From contig JACAEE010000089.1 in the NCBI GenBank assembly GCA_013389015.1, forward strand, positions 21,160 through 85,159: a DNA stretch of 64,000 nucleotides. The letters run 5' to 3'. Position 1 is the first letter of the stretch. Every line of letters starts with the position of its first letter. This document shows, piece by piece, positions 1 to 8,084 of the stretch. A program made the position numbers and the translations under genes. The notes under the pieces were generated by a model. The model had not been told where the DNA came from. It made no database searches and worked only from the letters and a program-made list of their open reading frames with translations. This DNA is from Hydrogenophilaceae bacterium. Lineage in GTDB: Bacteria; Pseudomonadota; Alphaproteobacteria; Caulobacterales; Aquidulcibacteraceae.

Positions 1-2
1 CG

Positions 3-446
3 AGCTGGGACGCGGAGTCCGCATCCACGCAGCTTGCGCAGCTGCATGAGATCGAAGCGGCGGCGTATGAGCCGGGGCGGTTCTTCCAGCGGGAGCTGCC
101 GCTTCTCGTGGCGCCGCTGCAGGCGCTGGCGCAGCCAGCCGACGCTGTCGTGATCGACGGCTATGTGCAGCTCAGCGGCGACGGCGCGCCGGGCCTCGGC
201 GCGCATCTCCATGCGGCGTTGGGCGGGCGCACGCCGATCATCGGCGTCGCCAAGACACGCTACCGGGGCGATGACTGGTCCGCGCAGGTGCTGCGCGGAC
301 GCAGCGCCAAGCCGCTCTTCGTCACGGCGATCGGGATGGCGCAGGAGGAGGCGGCCGGCGCCGTGCGCGCGATGGCCGGCGCGCATCGGATTCCGGATCG
401 GCTGAGCGAAGTCGATCGCCTCGCGCGCGCCGTGCTGGCGCAGTGA
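3..446 (+). CDS. nfi: Endonuclease V (C-terminal part, cut by window edge)
   Basis: This is the 3' part of a gene whose start lies before the window. The frame is open from base 3 and runs 147 codons to TGA. Endonuclease V nicks DNA near deaminated bases such as hypoxanthine. Visible family features are the YEPGRFFQRELPLL segment, a VVIDGYV strand carrying a conserved Asp, the PIIGVAKTRY segment, and an arginine/alanine-rich end. An internal GTG at 108 would discard the PGRFFQRE segment, so it is not the start. The next gene converges on it from the other strand after 5 bp. The family call is good; activity cannot be judged because the N-terminal catalytic residues are outside the window. Confidence 0.85.
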   Translation, partial: SWDAESASTQLAQLHEIEAAAYEPGRFFQRELPLLVAPLQALAQPADAVVIDGYVQLSGDGAPGLGAHLHAALGGRTPIIGVAKTRYRGDDWSAQVLRGRSAKPLFVTAIGMAQEEAAGAVRAMAGAHRIPDRLSEVDRLARAVLAQ

Positions 447-451
447 TCGCT

Positions 452-1063
452 TCAAGCCTGCGCGCTTGGGCGCGCTGTGGCGCGCGTGTGCCAGGCGCGG
501 ATGTTGGCGGCTTCTTCCGGGATGACGAGGCCGGTGAAGGCGGCGAAATCGACGGTGGAGAGGAGCGCGATGTCGGCGATGGTGTAGGAATCGCCCGCGA
601 TCCAGTCGCGGCCCGCGAGTTCGCGATCGAGCCATTTGAGCCCACGGGCGTAGAGTTCGCGATTGCTCTCGCCGAAATCCTTGTATTGTGTGAGCAGCGC
701 CGCCGTCAGCGGATGGGCGTGGCGCCAGAACATGCCGACGGGCGTCATGATCTGAAACTCGATGCGGCGCACCCACATGTCGATCAGCGCGCGTTCGATC
801 GCAGTGCGCCCGAACAGCGGCGGCTCGGGATGGAGTTCTTCAAGATAGCGGCAGATCGAGATGGTCTCGGAGATGCAGGTCCCTTCGTCGAGTTCGAGCG
901 TAGGCACCTGGCCTAGCGAGTTGCGGGCGCGATGCTCGGGCGCCTTGTGCTCGCCCTTGCGCAGGTTCACGCGGATTTCCGGGATGTCGAGGCCCTTCTC
1001 GGCCAGGAACATCCGCACCCGGCGCGGATTGGGCGCCGGCATCGCTTCGCCATAGAGTTTCAT
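452..1063 (-). CDS. Glutathione S-transferase family protein
   Basis: 203 residues, the usual length for a cytosolic bacterial GST. The N-terminal thioredoxin-like domain (about residues 1-80) begins MKLYGEAMPAPNPRRVRMFL and contains NSLGQVPTLELDEG with the cis-Pro, followed by ISETISICRYLE, the usual glutathione gamma-Glu contact. The rest is the all-helical C-terminal domain with the N-cap motif SYTIADIALLSTVD. It probably conjugates or reduces small electrophiles with glutathione; the substrate cannot be inferred. The start is the ATG at 1063, seven bases after the stop of the upstream lipoprotein gene on the same strand, so the two may be co-transcribed. Confidence 0.88.
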   Translation of the reverse strand: MKLYGEAMPAPNPRRVRMFLAEKGLDIPEIRVNLRKGEHKAPEHRARNSLGQVPTLELDEGTCISETISICRYLEELHPEPPLFGRTAIERALIDMWVRRIEFQIMTPVGMFWRHAHPLTAALLTQYKDFGESNRELYARGLKWLDRELAGRDWIAGDSYTIADIALLSTVDFAAFTGLVIPEEAANIRAWHTRATARPSAQA

Positions 1064-1070
1064 GGGCGGC

Positions 1071-1595
1071 TCAATCGATCATGCAATCTGTTCCGCTTCC
1101 GCGGGCGAGATCGAGGATGCGGTTGGCGGGCGCGGCGGCGAGGTCGGGCGAGATGCGCTCGGGCCCTTCCACCTCCATGCGCGTGATCGCGACGCGCAGC
1201 CCTGCGTCCGTCGGCGTCAGCGCGAATTCCCCGCCGTCGCCCTCGATGTAGCAGGAGGCGGCGCCGGGCGCGCGCGTGCAGGCGCCGTAGCCGGTGTAGA
1301 TGTCCGCATCCTCGGCGATCTGGAACGCGAACCCGACATGCTTGCGCTCTTCGGTGTCGAGCGCGCGGACGTCGGCCCCGGGATCGACGACGAGGAAGGT
1401 GACGACCGTCTGCCCCTCCCGCGCCGCAAGTGCGGCGGCGTCAAACGTGGCCAGATAGCAGGTCCCGCCCTCGAACAGCGTATCGACGAGCGGCGCGGCG
1501 GATGGTTCCGGCGCTTGCGCGGCGACCGATTTGGTTTCGGCCGCCGGGCCGCACGCAGCGAGAAGGACGCCGAGGAGAAGGGCGCGGGGAAACAT
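1071..1595 (-). CDS. Predicted lipoprotein of unknown function
   Basis: 174 residues. The N-terminus MFPRALLLGVLLAACGP is a lipoprotein signal peptide with lipobox LAAC, so Cys15 is the likely lipidated residue. The mature part is acidic and contains four more cysteines, enough for two disulfides in the periplasm (for example around GGTCYLATF and GYGACTRAPGAASCYIEG). I do not recognise the family. It lies directly upstream of the glutathione transferase gene on the same strand, 7 bp apart. Confidence 0.65.
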   Translation of the reverse strand: MFPRALLLGVLLAACGPAAETKSVAAQAPEPSAAPLVDTLFEGGTCYLATFDAAALAAREGQTVVTFLVVDPGADVRALDTEERKHVGFAFQIAEDADIYTGYGACTRAPGAASCYIEGDGGEFALTPTDAGLRVAITRMEVEGPERISPDLAAAPANRILDLARGSGTDCMID

Positions 1596-1691
1596 ATGCA
1601 GCTCCAGTCGGCTGCGCTTAGCAGGCCCGCGCGCTCTTGCGAAGCCGCCCGGCGCGTTTCGTAATGGGCTCGCGGCGGGTCAAGGAGCTCT

Positions 1692-1778
1692 CTGATTGTC
1701 GATGCTCTGTTCGGCCACGAACAGCGCGATGGCTGTCAGGTCGCCCTCGGCCTCGGGCCGTGTGACGACGCGCGTCAC
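1692..1778 (-). pseudogene. N-terminal relic of a RelE/ParE-type toxin
   Basis: Reading the minus strand from a GTG at 1778 gives TRVVTRPEAEGDLTAIALF followed by VAEQSIDNQ. This matches the start of ParE/RelE toxins (a first strand, then the PEAE-DL-IA helix and the AE-S turn). After about 29 codons the resemblance stops and the frame runs into unrelated sequence leading to the lipoprotein gene. No ParD-like antitoxin is visible upstream, where only about 90 bp separate it from the uvrA end. I read it as a truncated remnant. It is short, so chance similarity is not excluded. Confidence 0.4.
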
Positions 1779-1869
1779 CGCCGCGAAAGCGCGTCAAGCA
1801 CGGCGGCAGAGTGAGGACGTTGGAAGTCTTAAGCGTTTTCTATCACGATCCGTTGGCGCGCGCGGCAAC

Positions 1870-4794
1870 TCAAGCCCGCTTACGCCCGTTCTTCCGCGCC
1901 GCTTTCGCCGGCGCCTTGGCTGCCGCGGGCAGCGGCTGCACTTTTGCGCTGCGGTCGGCGTGCTTCTTCAGGGCTTGCGCCAGGTAGCGGCCGGTGTGGC
2001 TTTCCTTGACGCGCGCCACATCCTCCGGCGTGCCGGCGGCGACGATGCGGCCGCCGCCGTCGCCGCCCTCGGGGCCGAGATCGATGATCCAGTCCGCCGT
2101 CTTGATGACGTCGAGATTGTGCTCGATCACCACGACCGTGTTGCCGTTGTCGACCAGTTCGTGGAGCACGTCGAGCAGCTTGCGCACGTCCTCGAAATGC
2201 AGCCCCGTGGTCGGCTCGTCGAGAATGTAGAGCGTGCGCCCGGTGGCGCGCCGGGAAAGTTCCTTCGAGAGCTTCACGCGCTGGGCTTCGCCGCCTGACA
2301 AAGTCGTCGCCTGCTGGCCGACATGCACATAGCCGAGCCCCACACGCGCGAGCGTTTCGAGCTTGTCGCGGATGCTCGGCACGGCGTGGAAGAGCTGCGC
2401 GGCCTCCTCCACCGTCATGTCGAGCACGTCGGCGATCGACTTGCCCTTGAACAGGATCTCCAGCGTCTCGCGATTGTACCGCTTGCCCTTGCAGGCGTCG
2501 CAGGTGACGTAGACGTCGGGCAGGAAATGCATCTCGATTTTGATGACGCCGTCGCCCTGGCAGGCTTCGCAGCGCCCGCCTTTGACGTTGAACGAGAAGC
2601 GGCCGGGCCCGTAGCCGCGGGCCTTGGCTTCCGGCAGCGCGGCGAACCAGTCGCGGATGGGCGTGAACGCGCCGGTATAGGTCGCTGGGTTCGAGCGCGG
2701 CGTGCGCCCGATCGGCGATTGATCGATGTCGATCACCTTGTCGAAGAATTCGAGGCCTTCGATGGCGTCATAGGGCGCAGGGTTCTCATTGGCGCCGTTC
2801 AAGCGGCGCGCCGCGGCCTTGTAGAGCGTCTCGATGGTGAGCGTCGACTTGCCGCCGCCGGAAACGCCGGTGACGCAGCAGAACGTGCCGACGGGGATCT
2901 CGGCGGTGACGTCCCGCAGATTGTTGCCGCTCGCGCCGATCAGCTTCAGGGTCTTGGTCTTCGTCGTCCAGCGGCGTTTCTCCGGAATCGGAATTTCGCG
3001 CCGGCCGGTGAGATAGGCGCCGGTTAGGCTGTCTTTCGATTTCTCGATGTCGGCCGGCTTGCCTTGGGCGACGACGTGGCCGCCATGAATGCCCGCGGCG
3101 GGGCCCATATCGATCACATGATCGGCGGTGAGGATCGCCTCTTCGTCATGCTCGACGACGAGCACGGTGTTGCCCAGATCGCGCAGGCGCCGGAGCGTTT
3201 CGAGCAGGCGTGAATTGTCGCGCTGGTGCAGCCCGATCGAGGGCTCGTCGAGCACATAGAGCACGCCGGTGAGCCCCGAGCCGATCTGCGAGGCCAAGCG
3301 AATGCGCTGGCTTTCGCCGCCGGAGAGCGTGCCCGATGCGCGCGACAACGACAGATATTCAAGCCCGACGTCGACCAGGAAGCGCAAGCGATCATTGATC
3401 TCCTTGAGGATGCGCTGGGCGATCTCGCGCTGCTGCTTGGTGAGCTTACGATCGACGCCGCCGAACCAGTCGCGCGCCTCGCGGATCGACATCAGCGAGG
3501 CCTGGGCGATGTCGGCGCCGTCGACCTTCACCGCAAGCGCCTCCGGCTTCAGCCGGCGGCCTTCGCACACCGGGCACGGCGCTTCGCTCTGATAGCGGCC
3601 GAGCTCCTCGCGCACCCATTGCGAGTCGGTTTCCTTCCAGCGCCGTTCGAGATTGGGGATGACGCCTTCGAACGGTTTGGTCGTCTCATAGCGGCGCAGG
3701 CCATCGTCATAGATGAACTTGATCGGGTCCTTGACGCCGTAGAGCACCCCGTCGCGCGCCGCTTTGGGCAGTTCGCGCCAGGGCGTCGCCATCTTGATCT
3801 TGAAATGGCGCGCAAGCGCCTGGAGGGTCTGGGTGTAGAGCGGCGAGGGGCCGCGCGCCCAGGGCGCGACGGCGCCGTCCTGCAGCGACCTATCCTTCTC
3901 CGGAATCACCAGGTCAGCGTCGAACTTGAGCTGTTGGCCGAGGCCGTCGCAGGTCGGGCAGGCGCCGGCGGGGTTGTTGAACGAGAACAGCCGCGGCTCG
4001 ATCTCGGGAATGGTGAAGCCGGAAACCGGGCAGGCGAATTTGGAGGAGAGCACGATGCGCTCGCCGCCGTCGGCGTATTCGACGATGCAGATTCCGTCGG
4101 CAAGGCGCAGGCATTGCTCGATCGAATCCGCGAGTCGGGTCTCGATGCCGGCCTTCACGACGATGCGGTCCACGACCACGTCGATGTCGTGCTTGAACTT
4201 CTTGTCGAGCGCGGGCGGCGATTCCAGATCATGGAACTCGCCGTCGATCTTGGCGCGCTGATAGCCCTTCTTCAGAAGCTCTCCGAGCTCCTTGCGGTAT
4301 TCGCCTTTGCGGTCGCGCACGATGGGCGCCAAGAGATAGAGGCGCGTGCCTTCGGCGATCTCCATCACGCGATCGACCATCTGCGAAACCTGCATGGCCT
4401 CGATCGGCTTGCCGGTGGCGGGCGAATAAGGCACGCCGACGCGCGCCCAGAGCAGGCGCATATAGTCGTAAATCTCCGTGACGGTGCCCACCGTCGAGCG
4501 CGGATTGCGCGAGGTCGTCTTCTGCTCGATCGAGATCGCCGGCGAGAGGCCCTCGATGGAATCGACGTCGGGCTTCTGCATCAGTTCGAGGAACTGGCGC
4601 GCATAGGCAGAGAGGCTCTCCACGTAGCGGCGCTGGCCTTCGGCGTAGATGGTGTCGAACGCGAGCGAGGACTTGCCCGAGCCGGAAAGCCCGGTGATGA
4701 CGACCAGCTCCCCGCGCGGAATATCGACGTTCACGCCCTTGAGATTGTGCTCGCGGGCGCCGCGCACGCGGATGTGGGTCAAGCCGTCGGACAT
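1870..4794 (-). CDS. uvrA: UvrABC excinuclease subunit A
   Basis: 974 residues, full length. UvrA is the damage-sensing ABC-type ATPase dimer of nucleotide excision repair and loads UvrB. The first Walker A is GLSGSGKSS near residue 35 and the second is GVSGGGKST. Both ABC signatures are present ([13 protein letters not shown] and [13 protein letters not shown]), as are the Walker B stretches [11 protein letters not shown] and [11 protein letters not shown]. The C-terminal zinc module has C-x2-C pairs ([18 protein letters not shown]). In the first zinc module the motif reads CPVSG instead of CPVCG, losing one ligand. The C-terminus is Lys/Ala-rich. The gene may be driven from the LexA box at 5375 through the small membrane gene 84 bp upstream. 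Confidence 0.98.
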   Translation of the reverse strand: MSDGLTHIRVRGAREHNLKGVNVDIPRGELVVITGLSGSGKSSLAFDTIYAEGQRRYVESLSAYARQFLELMQKPDVDSIEGLSPAISIEQKTTSRNPRSTVGTVTEIYDYMRLLWARVGVPYSPATGKPIEAMQVSQMVDRVMEIAEGTRLYLLAPIVRDRKGEYRKELGELLKKGYQRAKIDGEFHDLESPPALDKKFKHDIDVVVDRIVVKAGIETRLADSIEQCLRLADGICIVEYADGGERIVLSSKFACPVSGFTIPEIEPRLFSFNNPAGACPTCDGLGQQLKFDADLVIPEKDRSLQDGAVAPWARGPSPLYTQTLQALARHFKIKMATPWRELPKAARDGVLYGVKDPIKFIYDDGLRRYETTKPFEGVIPNLERRWKETDSQWVREELGRYQSEAPCPVCEGRRLKPEALAVKVDGADIAQASLMSIREARDWFGGVDRKLTKQQREIAQRILKEINDRLRFLVDVGLEYLSLSRASGTLSGGESQRIRLASQIGSGLTGVLYVLDEPSIGLHQRDNSRLLETLRRLRDLGNTVLVVEHDEEAILTADHVIDMGPAAGIHGGHVVAQGKPADIEKSKDSLTGAYLTGRREIPIPEKRRWTTKTKTLKLIGASGNNLRDVTAEIPVGTFCCVTGVSGGGKSTLTIETLYKAAARRLNGANENPAPYDAIEGLEFFDKVIDIDQSPIGRTPRSNPATYTGAFTPIRDWFAALPEAKARGYGPGRFSFNVKGGRCEACQGDGVIKIEMHFLPDVYVTCDACKGKRYNRETLEILFKGKSIADVLDMTVEEAAQLFHAVPSIRDKLETLARVGLGYVHVGQQATTLSGGEAQRVKLSKELSRRATGRTLYILDEPTTGLHFEDVRKLLDVLHELVDNGNTVVVIEHNLDVIKTADWIIDLGPEGGDGGGRIVAAGTPEDVARVKESHTGRYLAQALKKHADRSAKVQPLPAAAKAPAKAARKNGRKRA

Positions 4795-4878
4795 TCCTGC
4801 TCCGCGCGCGAGGTGATTCGGGACCGGGGGGCGCTGCGGCTCATGTTGGGCGCGCCCGCCGCAGGCGCAAGCCGCCGC

Positions 4879-5292
4879 TCAGCGCCGCAACGCCGCCGTC
4901 TGCCAGAGCACCCACGAGATGGGCGCCATCGGGACGGAAAAGGCGATCATGAAGCCGCCGACCTCCAGCAGGAACGGCACGATCAGGGGCTGGCCCGGCG
5001 ATTCCGCCTGCAGGCCAAGTTGAGCGCCGAGGACGCCGAGCAGCGCGCAAGGAATGGCCGCGACCGTCACCGAAAGCGCATAGATGACGCCCGGCGCGGC
5101 GCGCGCATGCGGGGCGCGGCGCAGCCGCCACCAGACCGCGAACCACATCTGCGCCGCCAGGTAGAAGACGAGCGGAGCGATGATGCTGGCGTGATAGCCA
5201 TAGACTTGGCCGGCCGCGAGATGCACCCCATACGCCGCCAGGCCGCCGAGCAGGGCCACGGCGAGATAGGGGAAAAACCCCGTCCGATGCAT
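4879..5292 (-). CDS. Small four-helix membrane protein, unknown function
   Basis: 137 residues from the ATG at 5292. Four hydrophobic segments are apparent: about 7-25 (FPYLAVALLGGLAAYGVHLA), 34-52 (ASIIAPLVFYLAAQMWFAVWW), 68-90 (VIYALSVTVAAIPCALLGVLG) and 105-130 (IVPFLLEVGGFMIAFSVPMA). A short basic loop, RLRRAPHARAAP, separates helices 2 and 3. The frame stays open upstream to 5781, but that part runs antisense to ssb and lacks a sensible composition, so the internal ATG is preferred. It is oriented like uvrA, 84 bp upstream of it, and just downstream of the LexA box. It may therefore be SOS-controlled (inference). No family recognised. Confidence 0.6.
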   Translation of the reverse strand: MHRTGFFPYLAVALLGGLAAYGVHLAAGQVYGYHASIIAPLVFYLAAQMWFAVWWRLRRAPHARAAPGVIYALSVTVAAIPCALLGVLGAQLGLQAESPGQPLIVPFLLEVGGFMIAFSVPMAPISWVLWQTAALRR

Positions 5293-5374
5293 GACCGTGC
5301 CCAAAACCTGTTCCGCCTGACCGCATACGCAGCGCCCTCGCGACTTTAGCCTTGATGTCCGACTCAACGTATGC

Positions 5375-5389
5375 GAACATAACATGAAC
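5375..5389. promoter_or_regulatory. LexA (SOS) box between uvrA side and ssb
   Basis: GAAC-ATAACAT-GAAC, equal to GTTC-N7-GTTC on the other strand. This is an exact match to the alphaproteobacterial LexA consensus. It lies in the 268-bp divergent region, 86 bp upstream of the small membrane gene/uvrA unit and 171 bp upstream of ssb. This parallels enterobacteria, where one LexA-controlled region serves divergent uvrA and ssb. The core promoters are not clear enough to place. Confidence 0.8.
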
Positions 5390-5560
5390 AAACAGTCGTC
5401 GCCGCAATCGTGCAACACTTTCGGCGAATGCGGCGGCGGCGGCCGCTGGAACTTGCCCTTTGGGGCGAATTCGTCACGGACTTTTCGCCTTCGTTGCGCC
5501 GCGCCGGCGCGACGGGGTCCGCCCCAGCGAAACGGGGCGACATAACGGGAGCGCAGGACA

Positions 5561-6040
5561 ATGGCTGGCAGCATCAACAAGGTCATCTTGATCGGCAATC
5601 TGGGACGCGATCCGGAGGTGCGCCGCCTCAATAGCGGCGAGCCCGTAGTCAATCTGCGCATCGCCACCAGCGACTCCTGGCGCGACAAGGCGACGGGCGA
5701 GCGCCGGGAGCGCACCGAATGGCACAATGTGGTGATCTTCAACGAGCAGCTGGCGAAGGTCGCGGAGCAGTATCTGCGCAAGGGCTCGAAGGTTTACATC
5801 GAGGGCCAGCTGCAGACCCGGAAGTGGACCGATCAGCAGGGTCAAGAGAAATACACCACCGAAGTCGTGCTGCAGCGCTATCGCGGCGAGCTCACGATGC
5901 TTGATGGCAAGGGCGAAGGCGGCGGGGACCGCTCCTATGATGACGAGGGCGGCGGCTTCGCGCCGTCCGGCAAAAAGCGCGTCGGCGAAGGGCCGAAGGA
6001 GAATTTCTCGGCTGATCTCGACGACGAAATCCCGTTCTGA
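5561..6040 (+). CDS. ssb: Single-stranded DNA-binding protein
   Basis: 159 residues. It coats single-stranded DNA as a tetramer and recruits partners in replication, recombination and repair. The OB fold covers about residues 1-110, starting [20 protein letters not shown] and including [20 protein letters not shown] and the [13 protein letters not shown] strand. A Gly/Asp/Glu-rich linker follows, then the partner-binding acidic tip DLDDEIPF, which matches the canonical DDDIPF end. The start ATG follows a GGAG-like purine run. A LexA box lies 171 bp upstream, and two hairpins follow the stop. Confidence 0.98.
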   Translation: MAGSINKVILIGNLGRDPEVRRLNSGEPVVNLRIATSDSWRDKATGERRERTEWHNVVIFNEQLAKVAEQYLRKGSKVYIEGQLQTRKWTDQQGQEKYTTEVVLQRYRGELTMLDGKGEGGGDRSYDDEGGGFAPSGKKRVGEGPKENFSADLDDEIPF

Positions 6041-6047
6041 GTCTGGA

Positions 6048-6068
6048 GCGCCGGCGCCCCGCCGGCGC
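6048..6068. terminator. Hairpin immediately after ssb
   Basis: Perfect 8-bp stem GCGCCGGC / GCCGGCGC with a 5-base loop, starting 8 bp after the ssb stop codon. It is followed by GTTAAGTCTC, which is not a clean T-run. It could act as a weak terminator or mRNA 3'-end stabiliser. Confidence 0.4.
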
Positions 6069-6092
6069 GTTAAGTCTCTACTCACAAACGAT

Positions 6093-6118
6093 AGGCGCGG
6101 AGGGAGACCTCCGCGCCT
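6093..6118. terminator. Bidirectional terminator-like hairpin between ssb and the micro-peptide genes
   Basis: 11-bp perfect stem AGGCGCGGAGG / CCTCCGCGCCT around the loop GAGA. It sits between two convergent units, ssb from the left and the small peptide genes from the right. The flanking T/A run is short (TTAT on one side, AT on the other). It is probably a shared terminator. Confidence 0.55.
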
Positions 6119-6141
6119 TATGCGTTCGGGTTCATGGCGGA

Positions 6142-6234
6142 TCAGGCGACGATCTTGCCGGCTTGAGCGAGGATCGGAGCGGCGGCCGCGGCGAAGACGA
6201 AGCAGGCGGCGAACAGGCTGTAGAAACGGGTCAT
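6142..6234 (-). CDS. Micro-peptide 1 (30 residues), hydrophobic with conserved GKIVA tail
   Basis: A 31-codon frame starting MTRFYSLFAACFVFAAA and ending PILAQAGKIVA, then TGA. It has a basic start (MTR), an uninterrupted hydrophobic Ala/Phe/Val core, and AxA-like residues (LAQA) before a short polar tail GKIVA. It resembles a bare signal peptide or a single-span peptide. A strong Shine-Dalgarno AAGGAG lies 9 bases before the ATG. It is paralogous to the peptide encoded at 6282-6374 (21 of 30 residues identical by eye), which argues that both are real genes. Function unknown. Confidence 0.72.
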   Translation of the reverse strand: MTRFYSLFAACFVFAAAAAPILAQAGKIVA

Positions 6235-6281
6235 TGGGGTCAGCTCCTTCAGGGGTCTCTGCGGTCTCGGGGCGATCAAGC

Positions 6282-6374
6282 CTAGGCGACGATCTTGCCG
6301 GCTTGGCTGAGCACGGGCGCAGCGATGGCGGCGAACACGAACGCGGCGGCGATCAGGCTCATCAGGCGGGTCAT
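6282..6374 (-). CDS. Micro-peptide 2 (30 residues), paralogue of micro-peptide 1
   Basis: A 31-codon frame starting MTRLMSLIAAAFVFAAIA and ending PVLSQAGKIVA, then TAG. It has the same design as its neighbour 48 bp downstream: MTR start, Ala-rich hydrophobic core, Pro-x-Leu-x-Gln-Ala, then the identical tail GKIVA. The ribosome-binding region CTGAAGGAGCTGACC is also duplicated, with AAGGAG 6 bases from the ATG. Conservation of the coding length, both ends and the RBS, with differences concentrated inside the hydrophobic core, is what selection on a peptide would leave. Function unknown; a membrane or secreted peptide is inferred. Confidence 0.74.
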   Translation of the reverse strand: MTRLMSLIAAAFVFAAIAAPVLSQAGKIVA

Positions 6375-6580
6375 GGTCAGCTCCTTCAGTACAGCTCTTG
6401 GGTTCAGCTCTCGGCGGCGACCGCCGATGAAGAGAGCCTAGAGCGCGCCCGCCCGTGCCGTCGTGACGCAGGGCACACTACCGCGCGGAAGGGTGAAGGG
6501 CGGCTTCACCATGTCCGCCCAGCCTTCCTTAGAAGTTGCGTGCTAGAAGGCGCGAAACGCAAGACGCGCACGGGGTTTCC

Positions 6581-7144
6581 ATGCCGAAGACGATGAAGAA
6601 GACGGCCAAGAAGACCGCCGCCAAGAAGGCCGCGCCGCGCCGCAAGGGCCCGGCCAACCTCCTGCGCGCGGCCGATATGGCCAGGCTCGAACAGACCTTC
6701 TCCCATCCATGGAATCCGAATTCCGAGATCGCCGGGGTGATGATGGGCCGCGCGCTCGGCCTCAAGCGGCTCGCCGTCAATTTCGCGCGCGTGCCGGCAG
6801 GGAAGGAGAGCTTCGTGCCGCATGCGCATCAGCGCGAAGAGGAATGGGTCTACATCCTCTATGGCCAGGGCATGGCGCTGATCGGCGATCAGGAGGTCGA
6901 AGTCGGCGCCGGCGACTTTCTCGCCTTCCCCGCGCCGCAAGTCGCGCATCACCTGCGCAACACCGGCTTTGAGGATCTGGTTTACCTGATGGGCGGGGAG
7001 ATGCTCGACGCCGACATCGTCGATTTCCCGACCTTGAAGAAGCGCGGCGTCTGGGCGGGCGGCGCCATGCGCGCCTACGACGCAGACGCCGGCGAGAACC
7101 CGTTCGCGCCGCGCGCGCGCGCCAAGAAGGCGAAGAAAAAATAG
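6581..7144 (+). CDS. Cupin-domain protein with lysine-rich termini
   Basis: 187 residues from the ATG at 6581; the open frame extends upstream but without a better start. The N-terminus is a histone-like basic tail (MPKTMKKTAKKTAAKKAAPR) and the end is again basic (RARAKKAKKK). Between them is one cupin_2 barrel with the metal-binding pattern PHAHQREEEWVYILYGQG, then GDFLAFPAPQVAHHLRNTG. Cupins of this type bind a metal and often a sugar or small acid, but the substrate is unknown. The basic tails are unusual for a cupin and could bind nucleic acid or polyanions (inference). Confidence 0.78.
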   Translation: MPKTMKKTAKKTAAKKAAPRRKGPANLLRAADMARLEQTFSHPWNPNSEIAGVMMGRALGLKRLAVNFARVPAGKESFVPHAHQREEEWVYILYGQGMALIGDQEVEVGAGDFLAFPAPQVAHHLRNTGFEDLVYLMGGEMLDADIVDFPTLKKRGVWAGGAMRAYDADAGENPFAPRARAKKAKKK

Positions 7145-7199
7145 CTGTGGCGCGGGCGCCCTCGCCAGCGGGAGCGGCGCGCCTTAGACACGCTCTCCC

Positions 7200-8084
7200 A
7201 TGTCCGCCCCGCGCGCCGCCATTGCTCCCCTCGACGTGGCCGCGCTCATCGCCATCGCGGCGGTCTGGGGCGTCAACAATCTTCTGACCAAGATCGCGAT
7301 CGACGGGCTTGCGCCGCTGCTCTTGCTGGTGGTGCGGTTCGCGATCGTAGCGGTGGTGCTCGTCGGCTATCTGAAGCCGCCGGACGGCGGGTGGCGCCCG
7401 CTCTTGCTGGTCGCGCTGCTGACGGGACCGCTGCATTTCGGCGTCCAATATGTCGGGCTCGCCATGGCGCAGGACCTTTCGCCGATGGTGATCGGGATGC
7501 AGCTCTGGATCCCGGCGAGCGTGATCTGCGCGTCGATCTTTCTCAAGGAGCGCGCCGGCCCCTGGCGCACGGCCGGCATCGGCGCGGCGTTCTGCGGGGT
7601 CGTGGTGCTGGCGGCCGATCCGGTCGTGTTCGATCAGATCGGCGCGCTGATCATCGTCTCGCTCGCGGCGTTCACCTATGGCGCGGGCGCGGTGTTTGTG
7701 CGGCGCGCTCCGGCGCTGCATCCGCTCTCCTACCAGGCCTGGATCGCAGTCCTTTCCCTGCCGCCGCTGCTGGCCGGCAGCTTGGCGTTCGAGAGCGATC
7801 ATCTTGCGATGATGCGCGAGGCGCCATGGTTCGTGTGGTTTGCGATCGTGTTCGCGGCGCTGGCGTCGAGCGTGGGGGCGAACGCGCTCATGTTCCACCT
7901 GGTGCAGCGCTACGAAGTTTCGCGCACGACGCCGTTTTTGTTCCTGTCGCCGATCATCTCGATCACGCTCGGCATCCTGGTGCTCGACGATCCGCTGACG
8001 GCGCAATTCGCGCTGGGCGCTGCGCTCGCGCTCGCGGGCGTCGCGCTCACCACGATGGCCGATCGGCTGGAACGCATCAGCTGA
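7200..8084 (+). CDS. EamA/DMT-family inner-membrane transporter
   Basis: 294 residues with about ten hydrophobic segments arranged as two EamA repeats. The first begins at VAALIAIAAVWGVNNLLTKI (with the typical W-G-N-x-x-x-K) and the second around GALIIVSLAAFTYGAGAVFV. The late motif RYEVSRTTPFLFLSPIISIT followed by GILVLDDPLT is typical of drug/metabolite exporters. The substrate cannot be predicted. It overlaps the convergent kelch gene by 8 bp. Confidence 0.88.
   Translation: MSAPRAAIAPLDVAALIAIAAVWGVNNLLTKIAIDGLAPLLLLVVRFAIVAVVLVGYLKPPDGGWRPLLLVALLTGPLHFGVQYVGLAMAQDLSPMVIGMQLWIPASVICASIFLKERAGPWRTAGIGAAFCGVVVLAADPVVFDQIGALIIVSLAAFTYGAGAVFVRRAPALHPLSYQAWIAVLSLPPLLAGSLAFESDHLAMMREAPWFVWFAIVFAALASSVGANALMFHLVQRYEVSRTTPFLFLSPIISITLGILVLDDPLTAQFALGAALALAGVALTTMADRLERIS

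Noticed and set aside
3226..5349. Long open frame on the plus strand opposite uvrA (707 codons)
   Set aside because: Mirror of uvrA coding in GC-rich DNA: Arg/Ala/Asp/His-rich composition, no recognisable domain, and it would cross the true divergent region.
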